A stretch of DNA of 64,000 nucleotides from JACSRF01 sp964504445 (GCA_964504445.1 CAZDEO010000014.1:16427-80426), one strand, 5' to 3'; shown: positions 8,790 through 18,463, counted from the first letter of the stretch. The notes: generated by a model from the letters alone, not told the origin. Numbers and translations are program-made.

Positions 8790-11700
8790 CTATCTGGCGA
8801 CTGGCAGCGCGACTTCAAAAGTAGACCCCACGCCCTCTTTACTTTCTACGCGCACATATCCCCCGTGGGCTTCCACAATTTCTTTCACCAGCGCCAGGCC
8901 CAGGCCAATGCCATGCGGGTTCATACTCTTGTGGCTACGCACCTGGTAAAAGCGCTCAAAAATACGACCAAGTTGGTCAGGAGGTATGCCTGCACCGGAA
9001 TCTGTAACGCCAAAAATCACGTACTCACCTTCTGGGAAGGCCCAAATTTCTATTCGCCCACCAGGCGGCGTGAATTTTATGGCATTAGAAAGCAAATTAT
9101 CAAAAACGCGCTGGAGCTGTGCATCATCTCCAGAAATCAGGGGCAAATCAGCGGGCAGATCTTTTTCCAGAGTTAGCGACAGTTCATCAGTTTGCAATTG
9201 AAAATCAGCCGTAATGGCATTGATAAGCTGCTGCGGTTGTATGGGGCGATGAAAAACTTCCTGGGTTTGGGCCTCTAAAAGCAAGCTCAGGTCATCAAGC
9301 ATCTCATTGATCATTTGCAAGCGCCGGTTAATAATGTGCATGGATTCTGCCTGCGAGGGTTGTAAATCGCCTAAAATGCCGCTTTCTAAAAGTTCAGCAT
9401 GCCCCACAATGATGCCCAAGGGGGTTCGTAGTTCGTGAATCAGGGTATGGACAAAAGCATCTTTGGTGCGATCCAATTCCTCCTGCCTGGCCAAAGAAAT
9501 AGCCATTTGATTAACGCGCTGGGCCAACTCATCATACCGTCGTGAATTGTAGATGGCTAAGCCAGCCTCTTCGGCAATCGCTTCAGCGAGAAGGAGGTCG
9601 TCTTCGGCAAATAGTTTATGGGGCGACAGGTTGATCAGACAAAGTGCGCCATAGATGCCCTCTGGCGTGTTGAGGGGCACGCCCAAAAAAGCTTGAATCT
9701 TGGCTTGTTTCCACTTCTCTAACGCCTGAGGATGCTGGTCATAGTGGGCTAGCAGCACAGACTCCCCTGTTTCGACAATATGCCAAGCTAAGCCATGCCC
9801 ACGGGTGCTGGGTTCCAGGTTGAGGTGTGGCGGAATATTGTAAGGGTAGAAGGTCATAATGGAACCTTCAAGAACCAGGGCAATCAATCCGGCATCAGCC
9901 CCGATGAGGTTGGCTGCATGCACAATGACGTTAGAAAGAATGGATGGCAGGTCTTGCTCTTGGTTGAGTAAGCGAATGAATTCGCTAAATTTTTTCTCGC
10001 CGAGAAGGTCATGACTGCGTTGGGCAAAAAGTTGTACGTTTTGTAACGCGACGGTAATGATTTGGGCTAATGTTTGCCCGGTAGTAAGATCGTTTGTTTC
10101 AAAATGGTAGAGTGTGTTGTAGTAAATGCCTACGGCACCGAGGAGGTCGTTGCCGGAAATAAGGGGAAACAAAGCATAGGAATGGAAACCTTCTTGTTCA
10201 ATGAGGTCACTAATAGGGCGGGTAAGGGGGTGGTCGTAGGCGTCGTTAATGAGGAGGGGTTTTTGATTGTATAGTAACTGGGTTTCGGGGGACTGGTTAA
10301 AGCGAATCTCCAGGTTTTCGATGAAGGTTGTGGAAAGGCCTTTGGCATGAGCGCAGATGAGACTGTCTCCCTTAGCATTGGTGAGGAAGACGGCCGTTCT
10401 GTCTGCATGGAGAATTTTTTGTGTGGCCTGCGTTACGGCCGTCCACAAATCTGGCAAATTCAACGCGCCCAACACTGTGCTGGCCAAGGCTGCTAAAGCC
10501 TGCTGCTGCATAGCCCGCTCCTGCTCCGACTCCAGCAAGTAGAGCTTTTCCAGCGCCATTTCCATTTGCTTCGCCAGCGTAACCATCAGCCTTTCATCCG
10601 CCTCACCAAAGGCTCTAGGCTGTTGGCTTTCCGCATTCAAGACCCCTGTCAGGTTGCCGGCTACCCGCAGCGGCACACAGAGCTTGGACCGCATTTGTGC
10701 CCCCAGTTCATAAAACTGGGCTTCGAAAAACCGCTTTTCCTGAGACACGTCATTAGACCGAAAGGGCTGGCCCGACGTTGCTACCAAGCCGGCAACGCTA
10801 TTTTCAACAGGAACCGTTGCCTCTGGCCCCCAATAAGTATGGTGCGTACGAAGCAACCCAGTTACCTCGTCCAGCAGCATCACCCCAAAACTATCGGGGA
10901 AAAGTTTCGCGCCGATAAAACGTGTGGCCCGATCCAGTAGATCGTCCTGGCTAATCGCTTCGGCAGCTATCGTCGCCAGGGTATTCAAAACGCTCAACTC
11001 CTGCCGTTTGCGCTGCTCTGTAGCAAACAGGCGGGCATTGGCAATAGCCACCGCAGCTTGATCAGCCATGGCGGTCAACAAATTCAGATCTGCTGGCGTA
11101 AAGGGGCGATTCAAATCATGGCGAAACACGCTCATGACACCCAAAACTTGCTGGCGTAGCTTCAGGGGGGCCAAAATGGCTGTCATGTCTCGTGGCAGCA
11201 GCCCAGGAAAGTAAACGGTACGCCGATCGAAGCGGGTATTGGGTACAATTTCTGGTATTCCGCTTAAGGCCACGCCGCCTGTGATTCCTTGCCCGATTTT
11301 GATCGGAAATTTTCGGGCAGTGTCGGCTATGCTTGACAAATCAACTACGCTGGTTAGCGTTTCTCCATCAGGTTCCACCAGATAAATGCGGCAGGAATCT
11401 CCTTTCAGAAGCTGCTTGGCTTGTTGGGCTAAGGTATTCAGCACATCCTCAATTTGCAAGGATGAGATGGCTTTCATGGTAGTTAGCAGCGTATCTTTTT
11501 CCTCAATTTGGCGCTGGAATGTGCTGGTCAGCTGAATTTTTTGAAAGGCAGTAGCCATTTGGGCGGCAACGGTTCCCAAAAAGGCCTCGTCTTCTGCGCT
11601 GAAGGCATTCAAGCGTACGCTTTCAACGTTGATGACGCCGGTTACCGCACCTGATAAATATAGGGGAACACAAAGCTCGGAACGGATCGCGGGATCGCCA

Positions 11701-12542
11701 AGGAATGCTGGTTCTTGGGTCACATTGGAGATGCGCCAGGACTGCCCAGTCGACAGTACGCGTCCTGTAACGCCTTCGCCAGGAGCGGTTATCATTAGGC
11801 CGCGTTCCCGCCCAACGGTTTGACGATAAGAGGGGTGGCTGCGTAAATTGCCGCTTTGAGGATCCACAAAGCGAAACCCTGCATTTTCAGCTTGTAGGGC
11901 GTCGCTAATTAATTGGGTGGCCTGGGTAATGAGTTCGCTTTCGGCAACGGCCGTTGCCGTGGCGTCAGCCATTTTTTGCAGCGCCCCCAGGCGTTTTTGT
12001 AGCTGCACATTGTACTGCTGTAAAGCGTAATGGCTTAAGGCACTGCTCAATTGATCGGCAATCACTTGCAACAGCGCCTGTTCTGCTGCGGTAAAACAAT
12101 CCGCCTGCGCGTGCTGCACATCCAGAACACCTATCAATTGCTCTCCGCCTTTTAAGGGGATAGCTGCTTCAGCCTGGGTTTCCGGCAGGAGCGCGTGGGG
12201 CAAATGATGGGGAGATTGACGCGTATCGTTAATGATGACAGCTCTTTTTTCGCGGACAGCTTGCGCCACCAGGCTGCGACGCGCATTGACCGGTAAAAAG
12301 TGACTGTGCTGCTTGCGTTTTTTCCCCGCCTCGCCAGTGCCGCTGTGCAACAACAATCTTTCGGGTACGCCTGCCCCATTTTCCAGCAAATAGACCTGCA
12401 CGTGATAATAGCCCAGGCTATCTTGAATGACATTTACGGCATGTTCCAGATAATCGTCGGCACTGTGGTGCTGGCGCAAGATGTCTAGAAGATCTTGAAT
12501 AATCTGTGGTGTTTGGATAGAAGAAAGGGATCTTTCGCTCAT
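8790..12542 (-). CDS. sensor histidine kinase with about six GAF domains
   Basis: About 1250 residues, with no membrane segment, so a cytosolic sensor. At least five and probably six successive GAF-type units fill residues 15-1010, shown by repeats of patterns such as LCVPL, GVLNAES, AEDEAFL and TLAKQM. A histidine kinase core follows: the phospho-accepting His in HTLIHELRTPLG (about 1035), N-box LQRVFDNLLSNAIKFTP, G1 box DSGAGIP, F-box FERFYQV and G2 box GIGLGLAL. There is no receiver domain and no adjacent response regulator. I start it at the ATG at 12542, ten bases after the TetR stop, so the two genes are probably one transcript. The signals sensed are unknown. Confidence 0.93.
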   Translation of the reverse strand: MSERSLSSIQTPQIIQDLLDILRQHHSADDYLEHAVNVIQDSLGYYHVQVYLLENGAGVPERLLLHSGTGEAGKKRKQHSHFLPVNARRSLVAQAVREKRAVIINDTRQSPHHLPHALLPETQAEAAIPLKGGEQLIGVLDVQHAQADCFTAAEQALLQVIADQLSSALSHYALQQYNVQLQKRLGALQKMADATATAVAESELITQATQLISDALQAENAGFRFVDPQSGNLRSHPSYRQTVGRERGLMITAPGEGVTGRVLSTGQSWRISNVTQEPAFLGDPAIRSELCVPLYLSGAVTGVINVESVRLNAFSAEDEAFLGTVAAQMATAFQKIQLTSTFQRQIEEKDTLLTTMKAISSLQIEDVLNTLAQQAKQLLKGDSCRIYLVEPDGETLTSVVDLSSIADTARKFPIKIGQGITGGVALSGIPEIVPNTRFDRRTVYFPGLLPRDMTAILAPLKLRQQVLGVMSVFRHDLNRPFTPADLNLLTAMADQAAVAIANARLFATEQRKRQELSVLNTLATIAAEAISQDDLLDRATRFIGAKLFPDSFGVMLLDEVTGLLRTHHTYWGPEATVPVENSVAGLVATSGQPFRSNDVSQEKRFFEAQFYELGAQMRSKLCVPLRVAGNLTGVLNAESQQPRAFGEADERLMVTLAKQMEMALEKLYLLESEQERAMQQQALAALASTVLGALNLPDLWTAVTQATQKILHADRTAVFLTNAKGDSLICAHAKGLSTTFIENLEIRFNQSPETQLLYNQKPLLINDAYDHPLTRPISDLIEQEGFHSYALFPLISGNDLLGAVGIYYNTLYHFETNDLTTGQTLAQIITVALQNVQLFAQRSHDLLGEKKFSEFIRLLNQEQDLPSILSNVIVHAANLIGADAGLIALVLEGSIMTFYPYNIPPHLNLEPSTRGHGLAWHIVETGESVLLAHYDQHPQALEKWKQAKIQAFLGVPLNTPEGIYGALCLINLSPHKLFAEDDLLLAEAIAEEAGLAIYNSRRYDELAQRVNQMAISLARQEELDRTKDAFVHTLIHELRTPLGIIVGHAELLESGILGDLQPSQAESMHIINRRLQMINEMLDDLSLLLEAQTQEVFHRPIQPQQLINAITADFQLQTDELSLTLEKDLPADLPLISGDDAQLQRVFDNLLSNAIKFTPPGGRIEIWAFPEGEYVIFGVTDSGAGIPPDQLGRIFERFYQVRSHKSMNPHGIGLGLALVKEIVEAHGGYVRVESKEGVGSTFEVALPVAR

Positions 12543-12552
12543 GTTGCGCCGT

Positions 12553-13167
12553 CTACCCCTTGTAAGCTGTGGCGCGTAAAGCAAACTGCACCAGCTCTTT
12601 AACGGCCGTTGCAGCTTCTACCTCTGGATTCGGGTGATTTAGTAAATGCAACACCACCTCATCAAAAGCGCCGGTCAGCGCTTCCGACGTGCGCCGCGGG
12701 TCTTGGGGCATCACCACCCCTTTCTGAAGCGCATCTTCCAGAGGATTCATCCACAAGCGCACCAGCTTTTCGCGAAACTCGGCCCGTTTTTGCCGCAAAG
12801 AGAGCACGGCCCCCACGCCCCCCACCAGCAGCAGTTGCACGACCGCTGGCTCAAACACAGCAATGTTAATGTAAGCCTGCACCCCTCCCGCCAACTGCTG
12901 CGGTAAGGTCGCCCGATTGGCAATTGCCTGACGAATCGTGCGCACCAAAAAATCGGCTGTTTCTTCATACAAATGCACAAACAGCGTTTCTTTGTCCGGA
13001 AAGTAAAAGTAAAAAGTGCCCACAGCCACATCCGCCGCCGCCACAATATCACGTACTGTCGCCTCATAATACCCTTTTTCTGCAAACACCTGTACGGCTG
13101 CCTGCATCATGGCGGTACGTTTGTTGTCTTTCTTTTGGCGGGTTTTGTCTGTGCTTCGGTAAGGCAT
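12553..13167 (-). CDS. TetR/AcrR-family transcriptional regulator
   Basis: About 204 residues. An N-terminal helix-turn-helix typical of TetR is clear: MMQAAVQVFAEKGYYEATVRDIVAAADVAVGTFYFYFPDKETLF carries the family's conserved positions. The C-terminal helical domain (about 70-204) would bind an unknown ligand. A TTG at 13191 would add eight lysine-rich residues; neither start has a strong ribosome site. The gene precedes the GAF kinase by ten bases on the same strand and is divergent from the MocR-type regulator, so it may control itself, the kinase and the neighbour. Confidence 0.9.
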   Translation of the reverse strand: MPYRSTDKTRQKKDNKRTAMMQAAVQVFAEKGYYEATVRDIVAAADVAVGTFYFYFPDKETLFVHLYEETADFLVRTIRQAIANRATLPQQLAGGVQAYINIAVFEPAVVQLLLVGGVGAVLSLRQKRAEFREKLVRLWMNPLEDALQKGVVMPQDPRRTSEALTGAFDEVVLHLLNHPNPEVEAATAVKELVQFALRATAYKG

Positions 13168-13285
13168 GAGTTTATCTTTGCTTTTCTTCAAAAAATAGCC
13201 GATCTGTGCATTTACATGTGATATTGTATACGGTAAGGGATGTTAAGTCATTCTTGATTCTGAGTAAAGCCCCTGAGGTAATAGG

Positions 13286-14764
13286 ATGAGTAACCTGGTA
13301 ATCAAACTGAATGCACAGAGCGACCAGCCCAAATATTGGCAGATTTATTGGCAAATTCGACAGCAAGTTTTACGCGGCAACTTGCCGCCGGGCGGCAAGT
13401 TGCCTGCCAGCCGGCGGCTGGCCCAGCAAGCTGGTGTAGCCCGCGTAACGGTGTTGGAAGCTCTGGCCCAATTGCAAGCAGAAGGGTTTATCATCAGCCG
13501 CCCTGGAGCCGGAACCTTTGTCGCCGAGCCGCTGCCCACCACGGCCGTTTCCCCCCTAACCTCCCCTTTCCAGCCAACCTTCTCCGCCTGGGGCAAGCGC
13601 GTGCTGTCTGCTCCGGCCCGATTGTCAGCAACCCCCTTGCGCCACAGCGAGCGAGATGAGCCAGAAACGGCCGTTTCCGGCGAAATTGACTTCGGGCTGG
13701 GCCGAACCTACTCCCACAGCTTCCCCTACGACATCTGGCGGCGACTCCTGGCCCGTTATCTTAGCACCGACGACATCATCCTTGCCCGTTATGGATCAGT
13801 AGCCGGCTTCATGCCCTTACGCACAGCCATTGCCCACCATCTGGCCCACATGCGCGGCGTGCGCTGCACACCAGAACAAGTCGTCATCGTTAGCGGCGCC
13901 CAGCAAACCCTAGACATTCTCGCCCGCCTTCTCCTCAGCCCTGGCGATGGCGTATTGGTGGAAACACCCGGCTATCAGGATGCCTTTCGGCTTTTCCGCG
14001 TCAACGGGGCACGGTTGACAGCCATGCCCGTTGATGAAGCGGGTCTGCCCGTGGAAGCCATTCCCGCAAACACCCCTGCCCGGTTGCTTTTTGTTACCCC
14101 CTCTAACCAGTTCCCGCGTGGCGGGGCTATGCCCCTCTCCCGCCGGTTGGCCTTGCTGCAATGGGCACAGGCCCACGATGCGCTGATCATTGAAGATGAT
14201 TACGACGGCGAGCTGCGCTATGACGGCCGTCCCCTGGCCGCACTACAAGGGCTAGATCAGCAAGGGCGCGTCGTCTATCTGGGCACCTTTTCCAAAGTCC
14301 TCTTCCCCGCCCTGCGCCTCGCCTACGTCGTGCTACCTCCGGCGTTGGTAGAGCCATTCGTCCGTGCCAAGCAGCTCGTAGACCGTGGCGCCCCCACTTT
14401 GACCCAGGCTGCAGTAGCCGATTTTATCAATGAGGGTCACTTTGACCGCCACTTGCGTCATCTACGCCAGGCCTACGGTGCACGGCGAGAAGCGCTGGTT
14501 ACTGCCCTGCGTACCTATTTGCCAGAGCAGGCACACTATGCGCAAGATGCTGCCGGGCTGCATGTCATGGTTTACCTGGATAAGGTAGGCGACGAAACCG
14601 CTTTAGTGCGGGCAGCGGCAACCCAAGGAGTGCGTGTTTACCCTGGCGCGCCCTACCATTTGCAACGGCCGTTTCCTGCGTCCATTCTCCTGGGTTTTAG
14701 CGGCCTAGAAGAAGCTGCCATTGTCGAAGGCGTGCGTCGCCTGGCAACACTGTTACCTGGCTAA
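13286..14764 (+). CDS. MocR-type (GntR-aminotransferase) transcriptional regulator
   Basis: A 492-residue fusion. Residues 1-90 form a GntR winged helix (WQIYWQIRQQVLRGNLPPG, LPASRRLAQQAGVARVTV, GFIISRPGAGTFV). Residues about 130-490 are a fold-type I aminotransferase-like domain with the PLP lysine in GTFSKVLFPALRL and upstream PLP-contact motifs (SGAQQTLDILARLLL, TPSNQFPRG, IIEDDYDGELRY). Regulators of this class use PLP or PLP adducts as the effector. Best known are PdxR (vitamin B6 synthesis) and GabR (GABA use); neither target pathway is adjacent, so I give no symbol. A GAGGTAATAGG stretch precedes the ATG. Confidence 0.92.
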   Translation: MSNLVIKLNAQSDQPKYWQIYWQIRQQVLRGNLPPGGKLPASRRLAQQAGVARVTVLEALAQLQAEGFIISRPGAGTFVAEPLPTTAVSPLTSPFQPTFSAWGKRVLSAPARLSATPLRHSERDEPETAVSGEIDFGLGRTYSHSFPYDIWRRLLARYLSTDDIILARYGSVAGFMPLRTAIAHHLAHMRGVRCTPEQVVIVSGAQQTLDILARLLLSPGDGVLVETPGYQDAFRLFRVNGARLTAMPVDEAGLPVEAIPANTPARLLFVTPSNQFPRGGAMPLSRRLALLQWAQAHDALIIEDDYDGELRYDGRPLAALQGLDQQGRVVYLGTFSKVLFPALRLAYVVLPPALVEPFVRAKQLVDRGAPTLTQAAVADFINEGHFDRHLRHLRQAYGARREALVTALRTYLPEQAHYAQDAAGLHVMVYLDKVGDETALVRAAATQGVRVYPGAPYHLQRPFPASILLGFSGLEEAAIVEGVRRLATLLPG

Positions 14765-14784
14765 AGCAAACGCCTACAGCAATC

Positions 14785-15723
14785 TCATTGGTTACGCCAG
14801 GCAGTAGAGTCAGGCACAAACAGCGGCGCGCCAAATTCCGCTACGCCAAACTCGGCAATCAATTCCTGTGCGGGCAGCGAAATCAGCCAGTCTATGAACT
14901 GATTTGCCAAGTCGGCCTGTATGTGGGCGCCCTTGACCGGGTTGACAGCCATGACGCCGTAGGGATTGAAGAGAATGGGGTCACCTTCTACCACAATCAC
15001 CAGTTCTGTACCTTCTAGGGTGCGTGCCAGGTAGGTGGCGCGGTCGCTAAGGGTGTACGCTTGCTGCTCGTCAGCCATCGTCAGCACAGCGCCCATGCCC
15101 TGCCCCGCCGAGATGTACCAATCTCCGGCTGGCTCAATGGCCGCCGCAGCCCAGATATCGTTTTCTTTGGTGTGGGTTCCAGAGTTGTCGCCACGCGAGA
15201 CAAAGGGGGCTTCGGCGGCGGCAATTTGGGTCAGGGCAGCGGTAGCATCGGTCATGCCGGCAATGCCTGCCGGGTCGGTGGGGGGGCCAACGATAACAAA
15301 GTCGTTATACATCACGTCTTCGCGGCGCACGCCATCTCCATTTGCCATAAATTCGTCTTCAAGTGCGCGGGCGTGAACAAGTACGACATCGGCGTTGCCG
15401 TCTACGCCTAGTTGCAGCGCCTGCCCAGTGCCGACGGCAATGACGTCTACGTTGGTGCCGGTTGCTTCTTCAAAGGTGGGCAGAATGTCGTCTAGCAGGC
15501 CAGAATCCTGGGTGCTGGTGGTGGTGGCAAGGATGAGGGAGCGGGGTTCTGCTGCTTCTTCTGCTGGTTCTTGTGTGGGTTCTTCGGCTGCGGGTTCGGC
15601 GTTGTTGACTACGGCCGTTTGCCCATCGTTGGCAGCATTATTTGCCAGTGGCTCATTGCTGCCGCTGCCGCAAGCTGCCAGTAATAGGACCAAAATCAGT
15701 AAAACAAACCATCTCTTCTTCAT
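14785..15723 (-). CDS. tupA: tungstate ABC transporter, substrate-binding lipoprotein
   Basis: 312 residues. Signal peptide and lipobox LLAAC (Cys18), then a Glu/Pro/Ala-rich linker to about residue 60, then a type II periplasmic-binding domain. The TTTSTQDSGLLD motif that binds the oxyanion in the TupA/WtpA group is intact, followed by GTGQALQLG, DVVLVHA and FVSRGDNSGTH. The TTTSTQDSG form favours tungstate over molybdate. An AAGGAGA site lies just before the ATG. It is the last gene of the tup operon, separated from tupC by 133 bases that hold a hairpin repeat. Confidence 0.92.
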   Translation of the reverse strand: MKKRWFVLLILVLLLAACGSGSNEPLANNAANDGQTAVVNNAEPAAEEPTQEPAEEAAEPRSLILATTTSTQDSGLLDDILPTFEEATGTNVDVIAVGTGQALQLGVDGNADVVLVHARALEDEFMANGDGVRREDVMYNDFVIVGPPTDPAGIAGMTDATAALTQIAAAEAPFVSRGDNSGTHTKENDIWAAAAIEPAGDWYISAGQGMGAVLTMADEQQAYTLSDRATYLARTLEGTELVIVVEGDPILFNPYGVMAVNPVKGAHIQADLANQFIDWLISLPAQELIAEFGVAEFGAPLFVPDSTAWRNQ

Positions 15724-15780
15724 GTTCTTCTCCTTTTGTTAACATAAAAAAACTCATAACTATTCAGGTGCTACTTGACT

Positions 15781-15838
15781 GTCATACCCGCGTAGGCGGG
15801 TATCCAGAGTGGTGGATTCCTGCCTACGCGGGTATGAC
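15781..15838. repeat. REP-like intergenic inverted repeat between tupC and tupA
   Basis: Two 26-base arms, 15781-15806 and 15813-15838, are reverse complements with two mismatches around a six-base loop. Each arm contains its own smaller ACCCGC/GCGGGT hairpin. The form resembles dispersed REP-like hairpins (GTCAT-ACCCGCG...GCGGGT-ATCCA) known in many bacteria. It lies inside the tup operon, where it could protect the upstream mRNA or lower tupA expression. Confidence 0.8.
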
Positions 15839-15856
15839 CTGTATAGATACAAAAAC

Positions 15857-16588
15857 TCAATAAACCATATCCCCATTGACAAAGGCTTGAGTGCGGGAGT
15901 CGGTGGGGTTATTAAAAAAGGTGGGTGCGTCGGCAATTTCCACAATACGGCCGTCTAGCAAAAACAGCACCCGCGTTGCCAACCGTTTAGCCTGGAAAAT
16001 GTTGTGGGTGACCAAGACCAGGGTCGTTTGCTGCGCTTCGTTAAGCTGGCGCACAATCTCTTCCATCAGGCGCACGTTGTAGGGATCCAGGTTGGCGGTA
16101 GGTTCGTCTAGCAGCAGCACCTCCGGCTGCAGGACGATGGCGCGAGCCAGAGCCACGCGCTGCGCCTCGCCGCCAGAGAGGGTGCGGGCGCGCTGCCGGG
16201 TCATCTCTTGCAGCCCTACCTGCGCCAGGGCGGCGACGACGCGGGCGTCGCCATTGGCCTGGCCGCGCAGGCGCAAGCCGTAGGCGACGTTGGCTTTGAC
16301 GCTGCGGTTGAGGAGAAACGGCCGTTGAAACACTGTCGTCACCCGGCGCCGCAAAACTAAGGGCATAGGCTGGCTGGCGCTAAAGGGGGTGTTGTGGAAG
16401 TGGATACGGCCGTGGCTGGGCACCTCTAAAAAGTTGAGCAGGCGCAGCAGGGTGCTTTTGCCCGCGCCACTGGGGCCAACCACCGCCAACACCTCGCCAT
16501 GCCGAATGGTAAGGTGAGGAATGTGCAAGACGGAACGGCCGTTGTATTCCTGGCGCACCTCGTGGAGCTCGTAGATCACGTCACTCAT
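15857..16588 (-). CDS. tupC: tungstate ABC transporter, ATPase subunit
   Basis: A 243-residue nucleotide-binding subunit with Walker A GPSGAGKST, a Q-loop in VFQRPFLLNRSVKANVAYGL, signature LSGGEAQRVALARAI, Walker B EVLLLDEPTANLD and an H-loop VTHNIFQ. The start overlaps the tupB stop by eight bases. The order permease-ATPase-binding protein with a dedicated regulator upstream matches a tungstate (or possibly molybdate) importer feeding tungsto- or molybdopterin enzymes. Confidence 0.9.
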   Translation of the reverse strand: MSDVIYELHEVRQEYNGRSVLHIPHLTIRHGEVLAVVGPSGAGKSTLLRLLNFLEVPSHGRIHFHNTPFSASQPMPLVLRRRVTTVFQRPFLLNRSVKANVAYGLRLRGQANGDARVVAALAQVGLQEMTRQRARTLSGGEAQRVALARAIVLQPEVLLLDEPTANLDPYNVRLMEEIVRQLNEAQQTTLVLVTHNIFQAKRLATRVLFLLDGRIVEIADAPTFFNNPTDSRTQAFVNGDMVY

Positions 16589-17294
16589 GGGTGGTTCGTC
16601 CTTGAAGCTGCAGCATCAGCAAATTCGCCAAGAAGGAAAGCCCCAGCAAAATCACGCCCAGGGCAATGGCCAGGTCAAAATTACCCTTGCGGGTTTCCAG
16701 CACAATGGCTGTGGTCAGCACCCGCGTCTTGCCCTCAATGTTGCCTCCCACCAGCATCACCGCCCCCACCTCAGAGATGATGCCGCCAAAGCCGGCAATC
16801 ACCGAGACCAGCACCCCCACCCGTGCCTCTGACAAAACGGCCAGAGTGGCCTGCCAGGGCGTCGCCCCCAATGCCCGCACCTGCTGGCGCAAATTGGGGT
16901 CCACCCCCAGCACGGCAGCCATGGTAAAGCCGGCTACCAGGGGAAAAGCAATGATGGTCTGGGCAATCACCATGGCGCCAGGGGTAAACAAGGCGGGAAT
17001 GATGGCGCTATCCAGGCTGCCCAGGGGGCCGCTTCGGGAAAGCAGCAGATAGACGAAGAGGCCAATGACGACCGGCGGGAAGCCCATGCCGGTATACAGA
17101 AAAACCATGAGCAAGGAACGGCCGAAAAAGCGGCTCAATCCCATAAAGGCGCCAATGGGAATGCCAATGAGGGTGCTGATGACCAGGGCAATGCCGGTAA
17201 CGTGCAGCGATAGCTGCACCACTTCCCATAAAGCGGGGTCGCGGGCAAAAATCAGTTCGATGGCCTGGAGCAGGCCCTGCCAGAGTTGAGTCAT
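16581..17294 (-). CDS. tupB: tungstate ABC transporter, permease subunit
   Basis: 237 residues with five or six membrane segments and the binding-protein-dependent permease (EAA) loop, here EARVGVLVSVIAGFGGIISEVGAV after RALGATPWQATLAVL. The family's MGFPPVVIGLFVYLLLSRSGPLG segment is present. It is encoded between the GntR-type regulator and the ATPase, with an eight-base overlap with the latter. The family assignment rests mainly on its TupA partner. Confidence 0.9.
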   Translation of the reverse strand: MTQLWQGLLQAIELIFARDPALWEVVQLSLHVTGIALVISTLIGIPIGAFMGLSRFFGRSLLMVFLYTGMGFPPVVIGLFVYLLLSRSGPLGSLDSAIIPALFTPGAMVIAQTIIAFPLVAGFTMAAVLGVDPNLRQQVRALGATPWQATLAVLSEARVGVLVSVIAGFGGIISEVGAVMLVGGNIEGKTRVLTTAIVLETRKGNFDLAIALGVILLGLSFLANLLMLQLQGRTTHE

Positions 17295-17306
17295 AAAAGT
17301 CCAGAA

Positions 17307-17327
17307 GACTGGAGACTGGGGACTGCC
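17307..17327. repeat. degenerate heptamer tandem repeat (GACTGGR, three units)
   Basis: GACTGGA, GACTGGG and GACTGCC follow each other directly in the 59-base gap between tupB and tupR. It is one of several period-7 arrays in intergenic DNA of this window. Confidence 0.6.
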
Positions 17328-17353
17328 TTGTTAGTCTCTAGTCTTTAATATCT

Positions 17354-18463
17354 TTAGAGCCAGATTATGTCACCGGTGGCGGCAGTGTCGTAGCCACCCA
17401 GGGCCGCCACCGCCTCTTTGAAGGAAGCAGATTGGATGATGGAGAGCAGGGTTTGGAACACGGCCGTTTCCCACACCATCTCCGTCAATGCCAACTGGTA
17501 CACCTCCTGCGTCAGCGGCACAAACCCCAACCCGCAGGCCGCCGCCGCCGCGTGAATGCCCACGCCCGCATTAGCGCTGCCTTCGGCAATGGCTTGCGCC
17601 ACCCCCAAATGGGTCGCCTCTTCCCGCCCAAACCCGCTAATTTGCGCCGGATCAATGGCCAGCGCCCGAAGCTGAGCGTCTAGCCATACCCGCGTGCCGC
17701 TGCCGCTCTGCCGGTTTATCCACTGCACGTTGGGGCGTGCCAGGTCAGCCAACCCCTGTACCCCCAGGGGGTTGCCCGGTGGCACCATCAACCCCAGGGA
17801 GCGCTGGGCCAGGGTGACCAGCGCTATGCGCTGCCCGGGCAGCAGGTGGCTGATGAAGGGTTGGTTATAGCTGTCTGTTGCTTCGTCCCATAAATGGGTC
17901 CCGGCAATGTCCGCCTCGCCGCGAGCCAGAGCCATCAGTCCCCCCAGGCTGCCGCTAAAGCGCACGTCCAGGCTGGCTGTGGGCAGGCGTTCGCGCAGGT
18001 GGCGAGCCAGCAGGTCTACGGTGAGGTCGTGGCTGCCCACAAAGCGCAATTGGGCAGTGGGGGTGCTATCTGCTTCAGGTGGGGGGGCTTTTTGCAGCGC
18101 CTGCCAGCGGCCAACGGCCACGGAAAGGGCGGCCTGCACCTGAGCGGGGGCATGCCCTTGCCCCAATGCTTCCAGCAAAAACTGCTCGGCGCGGTTGATG
18201 AGGGCGGCCCACTGCAGAAACGGCCGTTGCCCCGGCAAAGGGTTCTCGGCCACATAGGTGCCGCTGCCGCGATGGCTGCTAATTAACCCTTCGGCGGCCA
18301 GCAAGGCATAGGCGCGGCTTACCGTGCCCGGCGTGCAGCCCCACTGCTGGGCCATCTCCCGCACAGCTGGCAGGCGCTCACCGGGTGGCAACTCGCCCGC
18401 GGCAATTTGCCGCCGCAGCGTTTCCGCAATTTCCTGGTAAAGATGGGGTGTTTGTGGGCGCAT
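17354..18463 (-). CDS. GntR-type regulator with periplasmic-binding-like sensor domain (tungstate/molybdate)
   Basis: 369 residues. The N-terminal GntR winged helix (LYQEIAETLRRQIAAGELPPGE, WGCTPGTVSRAYALL, GSGTYVAE) occupies about 1-75. A linker helix region follows, then a PBP-like domain (about 150-369) related to MoeA/ModE-associated binding domains: FVGSHDLTVDLLARHL, RQSGSGTRVWLD and GSANAGVGIHAAA. This suggests a cytosolic oxyanion sensor. It heads the tup operon on the same strand. An inverted repeat overlaps its ribosome site, consistent with autoregulation. Which anion it senses is inferred only from the operon. Confidence 0.88.
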   Translation of the reverse strand: MRPQTPHLYQEIAETLRRQIAAGELPPGERLPAVREMAQQWGCTPGTVSRAYALLAAEGLISSHRGSGTYVAENPLPGQRPFLQWAALINRAEQFLLEALGQGHAPAQVQAALSVAVGRWQALQKAPPPEADSTPTAQLRFVGSHDLTVDLLARHLRERLPTASLDVRFSGSLGGLMALARGEADIAGTHLWDEATDSYNQPFISHLLPGQRIALVTLAQRSLGLMVPPGNPLGVQGLADLARPNVQWINRQSGSGTRVWLDAQLRALAIDPAQISGFGREEATHLGVAQAIAEGSANAGVGIHAAAAACGLGFVPLTQEVYQLALTEMVWETAVFQTLLSIIQSASFKEAVAALGGYDTAATGDIIWL

